Shown piece by piece: positions 12,063 to 23,022 of a stretch of 64,000 nt of DNA. Source of the stretch: Thraustochytrium sp. TN22. Taxonomy: Eukaryota > Sar > Bigyra > Thraustochytrida > Thraustochytriidae. Positions within the stretch are counted from its first letter, which is position 1. Each line of letters begins with the position of its first letter. The notes below the pieces were generated by a model that was not told the origin of the DNA, searched no databases, and worked only from the letters and a program-made list of their open reading frames with translations. The DNA lies in the NCBI GenBank assembly GCA_013306675.1, contig JABLUY010000077.1, positions 62,001 through 126,000 of the forward strand. Direction: 5' to 3'. A program made the position numbers and the translations under genes.

Positions 12063-12993
12063 TGCAGGGAAGCTAGGCTATCCGGGTCTGCTGTGCTGGT
12101 CAGCTCGGCTCGAGCCACTGCCAGCAGCGCCGCGGCGCGCGTGCACGGCACGTGCGTCCGGCCGGCGGCCGGCGGCCCGCGAGCGGCCTGGCCCCTGGCG
12201 GCAATGTGCTTCGAGTGGCTCGGCTCAAAGAAAAAGAGAGAGGTGGACTCGGAGAGAGAGGAGAGAAGATGCATGACATAGGGGCAAGTGGTAGACATGG
12301 TGTATACAACCTCGCAAAGCGCCGCCTGACGGTCCAAGTCCGAGTCGCATGCCAGACTGCCAGTGACTGACGCAAAGATGTCGTGCTGCGGCCGTAGCGC
12401 TGGCGCCGCCGGCGCGTCCGAGTCGCCTTGTGTTGATGCCAGGGCTAAACCAGCACGGTCACACTTGCGGCCCGCGATTGCGGCGATTGAGGATGGTTCA
12501 CGGCTCGACTCGAAGTTGAAGGCAGCGTGACAGTGCCAATGTTGGCTCGCGGCGCCGCGGCTCCGAGTCGCTCGGCCCCGCCACGCCGGCGTCGCCGGGC
12601 CGACCACGAGCAGCGGCCCACCGTGACATGCGGTGCCAGTGGTTGACTGGAAATGCGACTCGGAAGCCCTGAGCGTCCGAGTCAGTGTGACTTGTGACGG
12701 CGTGGCCGCGGCGACTCGGACGGCGGACGCTCTCGAGCTCGCGGCGCGTCTTTCGTGTGACACTGCAAGCTGCCGATGGCGCGATGCGATGACTCGATGC
12801 GAGGCGAGACTCGGAATCGCTTTCGGACACGCCGGGTGTGTGCCGCGCCGCTGGCCCGAGCCGGGCCCAGCAGCGTGGCCGCGCTGGCGCGCGCTGGTCA
12901 CCTGGCAGGCGGTGCGATGCGGCTGAAGGCGAAAGTTACTGCCGGAATCAAGGAGGGAGTAAAAAGACTTGAAGTTGCGTGAACCTTGAAACG
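12063..12993. other. Intergenic region between paralogues 3 and 4
   Basis: GC-rich spacer with repeated GACTCGGA/TCCGAGTC-type octamers (around 12415, 12500, 12563, 12660, 12715 and 12810) and CAGTGCCA/CACTGGCA motifs. Open frames cover it on both strands, but their products are Arg/Ala/Ser-rich and unlike any known protein. No gene seen. Confidence 0.55.
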
Positions 12994-15900
12994 TTACTCC
13001 GCGAGAATAGCGTCGGCGACAGGAGCAATGGCGTAAAAGTAGCCAGTGGGCTTGCCGGTGCCGTCGGGCCAGAGACGGTATGCAAAGCCGCCATGCTCGT
13101 TGATCTTGTTCTTGCCCTCGCGAAAGTGCCTGGGCAAGATCGTTTCGCCGGTGAAGAGGTAGCAGAACTCCATCTTCCGGACGCCGCTGGGCTTGAGCGC
13201 GCTGATGGTGACCTCGTGCCAGCGCCCGTCATCCTCGAGGGCCTTGAGCGTGGCGGAAGGGAGCTTGAAGGGGCCGTTGAAGCTGAGCGCCGTCCCGACG
13301 GTGAGCGCGGATGCGGCAACGAAGTGCAGGTCGGCGTCAAAGTAAAGGTAGCCTCCGTAGTGCAGGAAGCGCTTGGCGGTATCCGCGTAGCGCTGGTTGC
13401 TGAGGAAGAAGTTGACGTCATCGGCATCGATGGCTTCGATGGGGTAGGCCCAGCAGTACCAACAGGCGCTGGGCGGGATGTAGAGGTAGCGCTGCAGAAT
13501 GCGCTTCATGTCACGGTTCTCGCTACTGAGCGTGATGGGGCTGAGCGGGCTGATGCTGCCGACAATGTCGTCGTGGAACCTGGAGTTGAGGGTAAAGACC
13601 GGCGCATACTCGGACGGGCAAATGTAGGTGTACTTGCCCGTGTTAAAGTCCACCTTGATGTTGAGGCGGCGCGTGGACATGATGCCAAAGGGCATGAGCG
13701 CGGTGTTGGGCACGAGGCGCTCAGGTTCCTCGTAGCGGGAAGAGGCGGATTCCAGACCGAGCTTCTCACGGATAATGTTGAGAAGGAACTCGCCCTGCTC
13801 CACCTCGCGGTTGCCCACCAGGGTAACCCAAGCCTCGTATTGCTTGGGATTCTCGCGCGAGAGTTTTAGGCGGTAGAGCGCGCGGCGCACAAAGTCGACG
13901 AGGTGCACAATCTTCTCAAGCGCCTCCATGGAGCCGTCCGCCAGCTCGGGGTCGCCCACTTTGCTGTAGCGGAGACCCAGGTTGGTGATCCCCTCGGAGA
14001 TATCCTCCTCCTCCGCCCGAACGAATTCGAGGATCTCGGTGATCTTGGCGAGGATGGCTTCGCCCGGATTCGCGGCCTCACGCGGCATGTCGAGTGCCAG
14101 GTGGTCTGCGTCGGCGACCTGCGGGCTACTACCAGCGGAGGGTGTGGCGGCCGCCTCCACCAGCTCGAGCTCCTTGAAGTAGCAAGCAATGTGCAGGCTC
14201 AGCTGCTCACTGTAAAACTTGGCGAGCTCCTGCGGGTTGTCCACTTGCACCACCTGGATATCGGGAAGCCGATTCCACAGGCGGCCGGCGTCCTCCCAGC
14301 GGACCATCGTGCCACCAAGACCTGTGACCTGTAGCGCACCGAGGTAGTCGAGGAGCGGGTCCACGGTCCTGATCTTGTTGGCGTCCGTGAGGCGCAGCGT
14401 GCGCAAGAAGCGTGCACGGTGGGCGATGGCCTCAACCTGCTCGTCCTTGAGGCTCTTCATGCCGGCGAGCGAGATCTCGCGCAGGTAGCGGCTGAGGTAG
14501 TGCACGAACTCTTCGAACTCGTTGCCCTCCCAACGGATTTCGAGGTTGCTGAGCTTGATGACGCGCAGCGAGGCGCCGGTCTTCTTCATGAGCTCCACGA
14601 GCGCCGTACCGTCGAATCGATCCACCTTGATGTCCTGGGGGGCAGCGGTCTTGGCCGAGAACTCGCTGTAGAGCAGGTCCATGTCCATGTAGAGCTCACG
14701 CAGCACATGGCAGTGAGCCGCGAGGTAAACGAAGGTGCGTGTATCAAGTTTGGGCAGGTTGCGCAGGCTGAGCAGCGCGAGGTTGTGACCGCAGCACTCG
14801 ACGACAGGCTTGATGCCCTCGCTGGTCACCAAAACACAGTTGTCGAGAATCAGGGACTGGAGGCTGCGGCACTCGTTGATCTTGATGTGCTCGAGCCCCT
14901 CGTCAGTGATGCGCACGCAGAAGCTGAGGTTGAGCGTCTGCAGATTCCAGCACTGGCTTGTGATGAGCTTGACGACATCGTCCGTGACGGAGACGCAGTC
15001 GGTGAGCTCCACGGTACGGATACTTTGAAACAGGCGCCTCGCGTCCATGCGGCTGTAAAGGAAGGAGCCCAGGATGCCCTCGCGCAGCTGAATGCCCGGT
15101 TTGACATCAGCGACACTCCCCTTGGAGCAGATACGCGATCGGACGTACGCGAAGACGCCGTTGGAGGCGGCCGCCACCTGACCATCTGTCTTGTCGTCGA
15201 TCTTGTGCGTGGTCTTGACCACGGAGAACGGCTTGCCCTCGGTGATGAGCGAGTCGTAGAGGTTGTCACGAAAGAACTGAAAGGCAGCCCACGAGTAGCG
15301 GTTGCCCGAGTGCCAGCGGAGAGACATGCCCAGGGTGAAGGGCGCGAAGAGGAGCTTGACCGTCATGTTGGCAGTCCACAGGACCCAGTTGGACTTCTTC
15401 GCCTGCTCCTTCTTCCACGAGAAGAACTCGGTGAGCACCTTCTTGACCGTACTTTGGCCCGTCTTGGCAAAGCTCACGCCGAGTTCGCTTGCGCTCATGC
15501 CAACGTTCGCCTTGCCGAGCATGGGAGTCGGGCGGTGCGTGTCCGGATCCGTCGCACCGTTGTCCTTGAACACGTTCTTGACGTTGGAGTCGCCGATGGG
15601 ATCGAGAATGAGGTGGCGCACGAAGACCAGGTTGCGCAGCAGCGGGATGTCGCGCAGCAGCATGTACGCCTCAAAGATCTGGCGAAAGGCCGCGAAGAGC
15701 GAGGTGGCCAGAGCAAAGGCGAAGACGTAGTCGAAGCTGCCACCCGTGAGGCTCAAGTAGAGGATCTCCACAACGATCTGCGGAATGTCCTGCAGCAGCA
15801 TGACCATGGTGGTGCGGATAGCCATCTTGGCAGCCTTGAAGTCCGCCTTGGCCTGCGTGGCGATGGGGTCCTTGACGTCGCTCCCGCCCGACTCGCCGAT

Positions 15901-16905
15901 GATGCTCTGGCCCACCGACTCCTGCACCTTGAACGACCGCTTGATGAAGTCGTCAAAGCCCGTCACGGGCTCGATCAGCCCCACCAGCAGCCCGATAAGA
16001 AACTTCTGCACGCGCCGCGAGTCCTTCCAGTCCACCAGGTTCAGGTCCGACATGCCAATCATCAGGCGGCCCACCAAGGTGGCGCCCACGGCCGCAACCG
16101 AGATGTAAAAGAGGACCGAGAGCGTCGGGTCCTCGCTCGTGCGCAGCGGCCACAAAATCATCACGATGAAGATGACGTCGGACAAGAAGTTCGCCAGCTC
16201 CAGCACGGCCTCGAAGATCGCGCCGTACAGCCGTTGGCGCCGCCTCTTCTCGAAGGTGTGCGGCAGCGTGTACCGCCGCGGCAGCGGCATCTGCGTCTTT
16301 CTCTCGAGCTGCTTGCGGAACTGCTTCGGGTAGCACGTGATGCCCAGGTTCCAGCTAAAGGACCTCACGAACCACGCCAGTTGGTCGCAGAAGAGCTCGC
16401 AGCGGCCCTTCTCCACCTTGGGCTTTTGGTTCTCATAGATGCGCAGGTGCGTATCTTCGTGGTACTCACGCAGGAATTCCATCTTGACCATGAGCTTGGA
16501 CATGACCTGCAGAAAGTCCTCCACGTCGCCGATCAGCACCTGCGTCATGCGCTTGTCGATGTACCGCGCCTCCACATTGCCTTCGGCGTCCCGATCATCG
16601 GTCTCCGGCACGTTGATGTAGTGGTCCACGTTCGCCAGACGCCGCCCAATGTCCACCACCGCCTGCACCAGCACGGGGTCATAGATGAACGAGCCATTCT
16701 CGATCGCCTTGACGTGCCCGTGCGTCAGCCCCACATCCTCGCTCTTCTTCTTGTCATCCTGCTGCGCCTCCAGCTGCTCCTTGAGCGCGATCTCCTCGTC
16801 CTCGTCGCGGTCCGCCACGTCCTGCCCCGTCTCCGTCGCCGGCGCGGCGCCCTCGCCCTCCTTGAAGGCGCCCTGCCGCTCCATGAGCTGCCGCCGCGTC
16901 GACAT
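12994..16905 (-). CDS. LRR multi-pass membrane protein paralogue 4
   Basis: Single exon, 1303 residues, start MSTRRQLMERQG. The N-terminal block is at about 63-157 (HVKAIENGSFIYDP, VDIGRRLANVDHYI, GDVEDFLQ, EFLREYHEDTH). Hydrophobic segments fall at about 235-420, including GRLMIGMSDL and LLQDIPQIVVEILYLSL. The LRR block lies at about 630-880 (ELTDCVSVTDDVVKLI, LQTLNLSFC, LQSLILDNC), followed by SLAGMKSL and LRTLRLTDANK. The C-terminal domain starts near 1074 with FGIMSTRRLNIKVDF and has YCWAYP, YGGYLYFDADLHFVAA, HGGFAYR and GYFYAIAP. It follows paralogue 2 closely over its whole length, while paralogue 3 between them is divergent. Function unknown. A long open frame on the opposite strand (14419-17283) is a coding shadow. 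Confidence 0.9.
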   Translation of the reverse strand: MSTRRQLMERQGAFKEGEGAAPATETGQDVADRDEDEEIALKEQLEAQQDDKKKSEDVGLTHGHVKAIENGSFIYDPVLVQAVVDIGRRLANVDHYINVPETDDRDAEGNVEARYIDKRMTQVLIGDVEDFLQVMSKLMVKMEFLREYHEDTHLRIYENQKPKVEKGRCELFCDQLAWFVRSFSWNLGITCYPKQFRKQLERKTQMPLPRRYTLPHTFEKRRRQRLYGAIFEAVLELANFLSDVIFIVMILWPLRTSEDPTLSVLFYISVAAVGATLVGRLMIGMSDLNLVDWKDSRRVQKFLIGLLVGLIEPVTGFDDFIKRSFKVQESVGQSIIGESGGSDVKDPIATQAKADFKAAKMAIRTTMVMLLQDIPQIVVEILYLSLTGGSFDYVFAFALATSLFAAFRQIFEAYMLLRDIPLLRNLVFVRHLILDPIGDSNVKNVFKDNGATDPDTHRPTPMLGKANVGMSASELGVSFAKTGQSTVKKVLTEFFSWKKEQAKKSNWVLWTANMTVKLLFAPFTLGMSLRWHSGNRYSWAAFQFFRDNLYDSLITEGKPFSVVKTTHKIDDKTDGQVAAASNGVFAYVRSRICSKGSVADVKPGIQLREGILGSFLYSRMDARRLFQSIRTVELTDCVSVTDDVVKLITSQCWNLQTLNLSFCVRITDEGLEHIKINECRSLQSLILDNCVLVTSEGIKPVVECCGHNLALLSLRNLPKLDTRTFVYLAAHCHVLRELYMDMDLLYSEFSAKTAAPQDIKVDRFDGTALVELMKKTGASLRVIKLSNLEIRWEGNEFEEFVHYLSRYLREISLAGMKSLKDEQVEAIAHRARFLRTLRLTDANKIRTVDPLLDYLGALQVTGLGGTMVRWEDAGRLWNRLPDIQVVQVDNPQELAKFYSEQLSLHIACYFKELELVEAAATPSAGSSPQVADADHLALDMPREAANPGEAILAKITEILEFVRAEEEDISEGITNLGLRYSKVGDPELADGSMEALEKIVHLVDFVRRALYRLKLSRENPKQYEAWVTLVGNREVEQGEFLLNIIREKLGLESASSRYEEPERLVPNTALMPFGIMSTRRLNIKVDFNTGKYTYICPSEYAPVFTLNSRFHDDIVGSISPLSPITLSSENRDMKRILQRYLYIPPSACWYCWAYPIEAIDADDVNFFLSNQRYADTAKRFLHYGGYLYFDADLHFVAASALTVGTALSFNGPFKLPSATLKALEDDGRWHEVTISALKPSGVRKMEFCYLFTGETILPRHFREGKNKINEHGGFAYRLWPDGTGKPTGYFYAIAPVADAILAE

Positions 16906-17614
16906 CCTCCCCGCCCCAGCTGGCCAGCCGGCCGCTCCGCCCCGGTCCTGCGCCGCGCGAGCGCGCCTGCTGCCCGCGCTGCGCCGCGCCCCGCCGCCGC
17001 CGCGCCGCCGCGATCGGGCTCTGCCCGCGCGAGCGAGCGCGCGAGCGAGCGCGCGCGCGCGTGCCGTCCCGGTGGCGCGTGCGTGCAGCGCGCCTTCAAG
17101 GACCTCAGTAAGTTAGTACAGTACGATGTACAAGGATCAAATGCGATCATCAAGGCAAGACGCGCAGCCGAAGGCGAGGCGAGGCGAGGCGAGGCAGGCC
17201 AGCGCCAGCGAGGAGACGCAGACGCGCTGCGAGGCGCCGGCCTGAGCTCGGGGAAGATGCCATTGATCAGAAAAGCAGCCTGAGGTGATGGCCGGGCGCT
17301 TTGCGCACACACACTGCACGGCGCACACGACGGTGATGGTGGATGATCATGGTGACAACCACTCTCTGCACACGCGCGCGCGCTCGCTCGCCAAGGCCGC
17401 CCGCGCGATGACGGAGCAGCCAGATGGTTGGTCGGCGGCCGTGCCGTGCCATGCCGTGCGGTATTGGCGGCAAAGATGGCGAGGACGGCCGCGCGGCGCG
17501 TGGCGGCTCGAGGCGAACCAAGGAGGCACCCGGGCGGTACGTGCGCTGGAAGTCGGGACGGAAGCGGAGCAGAGGGAGCCACGGCAGCCACGGGCAGAGC
17601 AGCTTCTTGCCTGG
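16906..17614. other. Intergenic region upstream of paralogue 4
   Basis: Starts with CGCGCG and GCC-rich sequence next to the ATG of paralogue 4, then a short (GAGGC)n run near 17175-17200 and the 3' side of paralogue 5. No gene seen. Confidence 0.55.
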
Positions 17615-20600
17615 CTACGCGAACCAGCCTGCGCAGGAGGACATGGAGGGGTCGTCGAGGGACGTGCTACGCCGGGGTTCGAGGTCAAAGTCCATCTCCT
17701 CGCTCTCCGGGTCGTCGTCGTGGTCGAGCGACCCCGCGTGCTCGTCCGGGTCCGGAAGCATCGCATCCGATGTGCGGGCGATGGCGTAAAAGTAGCCCGC
17801 AAAAGGGGTGGAGGGGATCTCGCCGCTTGAGTCCTTGCGAAAGTAGCGGTAGGCGAAGCCGCCGTGTGGGTTGAACAAGTCGGATACAGCCGAGGATTTG
17901 GAGGGTAGCTTGAGCGATGGTGGACAGGAGGAGCAAACCTTTTGCTGGGAGCCGAAGGCGTTCTTGAGGACCTTTTCACCCTTGAAGATGTAGCAGAACT
18001 CCATCTTGTCGACGCCTGGCGGCGCGAGTCCCTCAATGGTCACGACATGCCAGCGGTTGTCCTCGCTGATGGCGTCGAGCGTGGCATCGCTGAGCTTGAA
18101 GGGTCCGTTGAAGCTGAGGCCAGTGCCAACTGTGAGGGCGGAGGCAGCCACAAAGTGCAAGTCCTCATCGAAGTATAGGTAGCCGCCAAAGTGTAGGAAG
18201 CGGAGAGGTGTATCGGCGAAGCGCTGGTGCGCCAAGTACTTGGCGTGCTTTTCGATGCCATCTAGCGGGTAGGCCCAGCAGTACCAGCGCGCATTGGCGG
18301 GAATGTACAAGTGGCGCTGAAGGAGGCGCTGGAACGTTGGCCCGTACGCGTTCAAGGTCACCCTGCTCAGCGGCCCAATCTTGCCTGTGAGCTCAATGCT
18401 GCGTGGGCTCTCTTGTTGAGCGGACTGCCGGCTCGGGCTCGTCGTGCCCGTCATGATGTAGGTGTTAGCAAACCTGTCCGGGCAGATGTAGGCGTAGCTC
18501 TGGTTTTCAAAGTCGACGTGGATGTTGAGGCGGCGCGTAGACATGATCCCGAACGGCCCAATCGAGAGCTGAGGGCCCTGGTACGCCGCGGAGCCCTCTG
18601 GCGTCTCACCATGGCGACGCGCGATCTCGGCGACGCCGTGCCTTTGGCGACGCGCGATCTCGGCGACGCCGTGCCTTTCCTCCTCGGGGCTGCTCCACGA
18701 AGCCAGCATCTCCTTGTCAGTACTCTCCGTGAGGACATGCAGAAGGGCCTTGACATGGACGAGTTCGCGCTCGACGTGGCGGAGTGAACCTTCCTCGTCG
18801 GAAAGGCTGGCCCAATCCTCGAGCAGCGGGCCGGGCGGCTTGCAGCCAAGCCGGAAGGTGGCTCGTCGGACGGCGTCAAGGAGCGCGACGAGGTTGTCGA
18901 GGAGACGGGTGTTCGACACCTCCGCATCATTTCGATCGGCGTCCGTCAACTTCGGTCCCAGCTCCTTCAGCTCCTCCCTCAGTTTTGCGAGAACTGCGTT
19001 GACATTGAAGTCAACAATCTCGGGACCCTCGTAGAACTCCAGCAAGCGCTCCACGAGGTTGTCGTGTGTCGTGGCGGGCAGGCCAATACGCGTGTCCTCG
19101 AGCCCCGCCACGGACGGCGACTCGCTGTCCGTGTCCGCCACGGACGGCGACTCGCTGTCCGTGTACCGATCGTGCAGCTTGCGCAGGTGCAGCTTGAGCT
19201 GGTCGCCGTAAAAGGTGACGAGCTCGCGGGGGTTGGCGAGCTGAAGCACCTGGAGGTCGGGCATGGCGCGCCACAGGCGCTGGGCGTCCTTCCAAGCAAC
19301 CCCCGTCCCATCTAGGCCCAGACCCTGGAGCGCCACACAGTTCTGCAGCAGAGGCTCGACGTTCTCGAGCTTGCGCACGTCTGTGAGTCGGAGCTGGCGC
19401 AGAAAGCGCGCGTGGCGTGCGAGCTTCTCCACCTCGCCGTCCGAGAGGTCCATGCCAGCGAGCGAGATCTCGCGAACAAAGGGACTAAGGTACCGGACGA
19501 AGTCGTCGAAGTGGCTCGCTCCGAGGCTCTTGGCCTTTGTCTTGCCCCCACGCGTGGACTGTTCCCAGTTGATGTCCACGTTGCTGAGTCGCAGCGTGCG
19601 CAGGCTGGCGCCCGTTCTCTTCATGAGATCTACGATGGTGCCACCTTGGAGAGGAGCGAAGTACTCCTTGGCCGAACTGCGAGTCGTCGCTTCCGTCCTG
19701 GCAGCCTCCCTGTACAGCAGATCAGTGTCCAGGAAGAGGTCTCGCAGCACGTGGCAGTTGCTGGCGATTAGCTTGATGGTCCCGTCGTCCAACTTCGGCA
19801 GATTGCGCAAGCCAAGCAGCGTCAGGTTACGCCCGCAGCACTCAACGACAGCTCGAATGCCGCCTGTGGTCACGTTGACGCAGTTGTCCAGGATCAGCGC
19901 CTGCAGACCCTTGCACTGATGCCTCTTGATGAGCTTGAGACCCTTGTCGTCGACCTTTTCACAGAAACTAAGGTTCAACGAGCGCAGGCCATGACAGCAT
20001 CTGGCGATCTCGCCCACGGTCCCGTTGGAGACCGTGCGACAGTTGGTCAGGTCGAGGATGCGGATGCAGGCCAGGAGGCGCATGTGCTTCATGCGTCCAA
20101 AGAGGGCAAAGTCCACGAAGCCCTCGCTGAATTGGTCCCCCGTTTGCTCTTCTTGGATCGTCTGGCCTGGGCCCTGCCCGCGGCAGGGCAGGCAGGGCAG
20201 GCGCCTCAGGCTGCGGAGAAGACGTGGGGGCGACTTCAACGCGTGGTAGACGCGTGACACGACACCTCCGAACCCCTTGTCCGGGACGACCCCGGCTGTC
20301 CTGACGACCTGCAGCTGGCGCTTCTCCGTGATGAGCCTTGGGTAGACCTCCTTGCCGAAGCTCGAGAACGTGGCGCGGTCCGTACGGCGCGTGACCCGCT
20401 CGTACAGGCCCGTCCAGCAGCTCCACACGTAACGACTGCAGCCGCCCTTGCCCCTGTTGACCGAGCCGTCCTGCCGGTCTTCAGCTTCCTCGAGAAACTT
20501 CTGCAGCACCTCCCCGACATCTTTCTGGCTGTCGTCGTGCCTGTCGTCGTTGCTTCCCCCGCTCTCCTTGCCGTCGTCCGCCTTCGGCGGCTCTGGCTCA

Positions 20601-21952
20601 GCCATGATGAGGTGACGCACGAAGACCAGGTTGTGCAGCATAGGAATGTCTCCCATGAGCTTGATGGCCTCGTACATTTGGCGCACGGCCGCCAGGATCG
20701 AGGTGATGAGGGCCAGGTAGTATGCCATGCCAAAGCCTTGGTGCGTAAAGCCCAAGAAGAGCACCTCGACGATGATCTGTGGAATGTCTTGCACGAGCAT
20801 GACAAAGGTCGTGTAGATGGCCATCTTGGCGGCCTTCAAGTCCGCCTTGGCCTGGGTGGCGATCGGGTCCTTGATGCCGCTACCGCCAGACTCACCAATG
20901 ATGCTGTGGCCCACGACCTCCTGCGTCTTGAAGGAGCGCTTGATGTACTCGTCAAAGCCGGAAACAGGCTCGATCATGCCCACCAGGACGCCCTGCCAGT
21001 ACTTTTGCACCCGCCGCGGGTCCGACCAGTCGACTTGGTTCCAGCTTCGCAGCCCGATGAAGAGCCTGCCCAAGATGGTAAGCGCGATGGCGCACACCGA
21101 CACCCAGAAGAGCGAGCTCCAGTCCGCACCCTCGTCCATGCCCACCACGCCTTGGCTTGTCGATGCGTACCACATCGGGTACAGTTCGACCACGATAAAG
21201 TACACGTCGGAAAGCAGGTTGGCCACTTCCAGCAGAAACTCGAAGATCGCACCGTACATGCGCTGCCGCCGCTGCTTCTCAAATGTGTGCGGCAGCGCGT
21301 ACCGGCGCGGCAGCTCGTAGCCGGTCTTGCGCTCCAGCGTCCGGCGGAAGGACGTCGGCATGAAGAAGTTGTGCACGCTCATCGCGATGGACTGCAACAA
21401 CCATCTGAGTCGCCCGAAGGAGAGCGTGCAGCATGACCCGCACGACCTCGACGAAAACCACCGTGTCTGCTTGCGACTTGATTTGGACAACGCCGCGACT
21501 TCCTCTGCCTGGAGCGCCTCCCCGGCGCTCTTGTCCTCCTCGCAGATGCGGAGGTGCGTGTCCTCGTGATACTCGCGCAGAAACTCCATCTTGACCTGGA
21601 GCTTTGCCATGACCTCCATGAAATCCTCCACATCCCCCAGCAAGACATCCGACTCGCGGTCCTCGATTATGCGCTGCTTTACGTGGACCCCGTCGGCGTC
21701 TCGCTCGTCGCCGTTCTTCCTCACCGTCACATAGTGGTCCACGTTGGACAGCCGCCTTCCAATGTCTACGAGCGCCTGCACGAGCGCCGGGTCGTAGATG
21801 AAGTGGCCCTCTTCCACTGCCTTGACGTGCAAGTGCGAGAACCTGCGCGGCTGGTACGCATACCGCAGTGCGCGGTCCCTCGTCGCAGACATCGAGTCCA
21901 CCAGTCCCGGGCTGTGCAAGTCCTCCACGGACGCCGACCGCTCGTACCCCAT
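17615..21952 (-). CDS. LRR multi-pass membrane protein paralogue 5
   Basis: Single exon, 1445 residues, start MGYERSASVEDL. The family block is at about 40-150 (HVKAVEEGHFIYDP, VDIGRRLSNVDHYV, GDVEDFME, EFLREYHEDTH). Hydrophobic segments follow at about 240-450, with MLVQDIPQIIVEVLFLGF. The LRR block is at about 631-895 (DLTNCRTVSNGTVGEI, LRSLNLSFC, LQALILDNC). The linker before the C-terminal domain holds two short in-frame tandem duplications, at the DNA positions 18613-18678 and 19107-19166. The C-terminal domain begins near 1136 (FGIMSTRRLNIHVDF, YCWAYP, HGGFAYR, GYFYAIA) and, unlike its relatives, runs on into an extra acidic tail of about 40 residues, rich in Asp, Glu and Ser. Function unknown. 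Confidence 0.9.
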   Translation of the reverse strand: MGYERSASVEDLHSPGLVDSMSATRDRALRYAYQPRRFSHLHVKAVEEGHFIYDPALVQALVDIGRRLSNVDHYVTVRKNGDERDADGVHVKQRIIEDRESDVLLGDVEDFMEVMAKLQVKMEFLREYHEDTHLRICEEDKSAGEALQAEEVAALSKSSRKQTRWFSSRSCGSCCTLSFGRLRWLLQSIAMSVHNFFMPTSFRRTLERKTGYELPRRYALPHTFEKQRRQRMYGAIFEFLLEVANLLSDVYFIVVELYPMWYASTSQGVVGMDEGADWSSLFWVSVCAIALTILGRLFIGLRSWNQVDWSDPRRVQKYWQGVLVGMIEPVSGFDEYIKRSFKTQEVVGHSIIGESGGSGIKDPIATQAKADLKAAKMAIYTTFVMLVQDIPQIIVEVLFLGFTHQGFGMAYYLALITSILAAVRQMYEAIKLMGDIPMLHNLVFVRHLIMAEPEPPKADDGKESGGSNDDRHDDSQKDVGEVLQKFLEEAEDRQDGSVNRGKGGCSRYVWSCWTGLYERVTRRTDRATFSSFGKEVYPRLITEKRQLQVVRTAGVVPDKGFGGVVSRVYHALKSPPRLLRSLRRLPCLPCRGQGPGQTIQEEQTGDQFSEGFVDFALFGRMKHMRLLACIRILDLTNCRTVSNGTVGEIARCCHGLRSLNLSFCEKVDDKGLKLIKRHQCKGLQALILDNCVNVTTGGIRAVVECCGRNLTLLGLRNLPKLDDGTIKLIASNCHVLRDLFLDTDLLYREAARTEATTRSSAKEYFAPLQGGTIVDLMKRTGASLRTLRLSNVDINWEQSTRGGKTKAKSLGASHFDDFVRYLSPFVREISLAGMDLSDGEVEKLARHARFLRQLRLTDVRKLENVEPLLQNCVALQGLGLDGTGVAWKDAQRLWRAMPDLQVLQLANPRELVTFYGDQLKLHLRKLHDRYTDSESPSVADTDSESPSVAGLEDTRIGLPATTHDNLVERLLEFYEGPEIVDFNVNAVLAKLREELKELGPKLTDADRNDAEVSNTRLLDNLVALLDAVRRATFRLGCKPPGPLLEDWASLSDEEGSLRHVERELVHVKALLHVLTESTDKEMLASWSSPEEERHGVAEIARRQRHGVAEIARRHGETPEGSAAYQGPQLSIGPFGIMSTRRLNIHVDFENQSYAYICPDRFANTYIMTGTTSPSRQSAQQESPRSIELTGKIGPLSRVTLNAYGPTFQRLLQRHLYIPANARWYCWAYPLDGIEKHAKYLAHQRFADTPLRFLHFGGYLYFDEDLHFVAASALTVGTGLSFNGPFKLSDATLDAISEDNRWHVVTIEGLAPPGVDKMEFCYIFKGEKVLKNAFGSQQKVCSSCPPSLKLPSKSSAVSDLFNPHGGFAYRYFRKDSSGEIPSTPFAGYFYAIARTSDAMLPDPDEHAGSLDHDDDPESEEMDFDLEPRRSTSLDDPSMSSCAGWFA
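18613..18678 (-). repeat. In-frame 33-bp tandem duplication in paralogue 5
   Basis: Two adjacent identical 33-bp units encode a repeated GVAEIARRQRH-type 11-residue unit in the linker before the C-terminal domain. A third, partial unit follows in the protein (GVAEIARRHGE diverges). Recent slippage is likely. Confidence 0.9.
19107..19166 (-). repeat. In-frame 30-bp tandem duplication in paralogue 5
   Basis: Two nearly identical 30-bp units encode DTDSESPSVA twice, a Ser/Asp-rich linker just after the LRR block. Confidence 0.9.
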
Positions 21953-22378
21953 GGCTCCGGCGCGCGAACGCGAACCGCGCCGGCCTGCGCCGTCCTCGCG
22001 CCGCCGACCTGCCGCAGTGCACTGGCACTCTTACTAGCTAGCTAGTAGATCGAGGTCTGCCAGAGCCAGTGATACAGGTTGGGTGACGCGGCTCGCTCCG
22101 CCTTTGCCTGCGTAGCTAAGTAGCTAGTAGTAGAGTCGCGGCGCGTGGTCGGCGTGCGGCCGGCAAATGACGGGCCGTGGGTGCACGCACACGGCAGCCA
22201 GGCCAAGGCCCACCTCAGCTTGTCTGTTACTGACTGTCAGCGGTGCCAAAGATTACTTTTAGTTACATTCCTGCAGTTGCAGGCCGGGCCGCCAGCGTGA
22301 GGCGTTGCCTGTGCCCACCTGCGAACTCACCGCCGTGCTGGAGTGCTGTGTGAGTGCTGTGCGTGTGCAAGCTTGCCT

Positions 22379-22411
22379 GCCTGCCAGCTGGCAGGCTGCA
22401 GCGCGCTGCAG
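22379..22411. repeat. Two abutting perfect palindromes
   Basis: GCCTGCCAGCTGGCAGGC (18 bp, 22379-22396) shares its last base with CTGCAGCGCGCTGCAG (16 bp, 22396-22411). Both are exact inverted repeats without a loop. Confidence 0.9.
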
Positions 22412-23022
22412 CGGCCGGGCGCGCCGCGCTGCGTGGCATGATTCGGATCATCCACGCCGTCGAACCGGAGGGCGTGGCAGTGCCAGTGGTGCTGGCACTG
22501 GCAGTGAACGTCGCCAGCCTGGGTCAGGTGTTTCGTAAGCCAGTGCCGCTGGGCTACGACAGGGGCTGACGTGCTCTGGCAAACAGGGGACTCCGGTTGT
22601 GGGTAGATTGCGCAACCTCGCACGTCAATGTGGGCGCCGCCCGCGGCGGCCGCGGCCGCCCGGGCCGTGCACCTGCCGGCGCCCAGCCCGCTGCCACCAG
22701 TCGTCGTGCGCGGCCGTTGCCATCACTGGCAGGCTGTAGTCAGTGTAGTGAGTGCGTGGCACGCGGCGCCCGCGCCCCATAACTTACCCGAGCCCGGGCC
22801 TGCAGGAAAGGTAAGGTCGGACGTGCCAGGTTTCACGCCACTCCGAGTCGGCAGGTTGCGCGCGCGGCGTGCGCGGGCCGGCGTCAGTCTCGGCGGGCTT
22901 GTCGAGCCCAGCCCGAGCCAGCTTGCGGCACGCGCCCGGCGCCTCCCGGGCACAGGCAGACGCTGCAGACCGCAGCCGCCTCCGAGTCGAGTGACGGTCG
23001 GGCGCCGCACTGGCAGAACGTG

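Noticed and set aside
14419-17283. 954-codon plus-strand open frame
   Set aside because: Antisense shadow of paralogue 4 plus its upstream region; His/Leu/Val-rich composition typical of such shadows.
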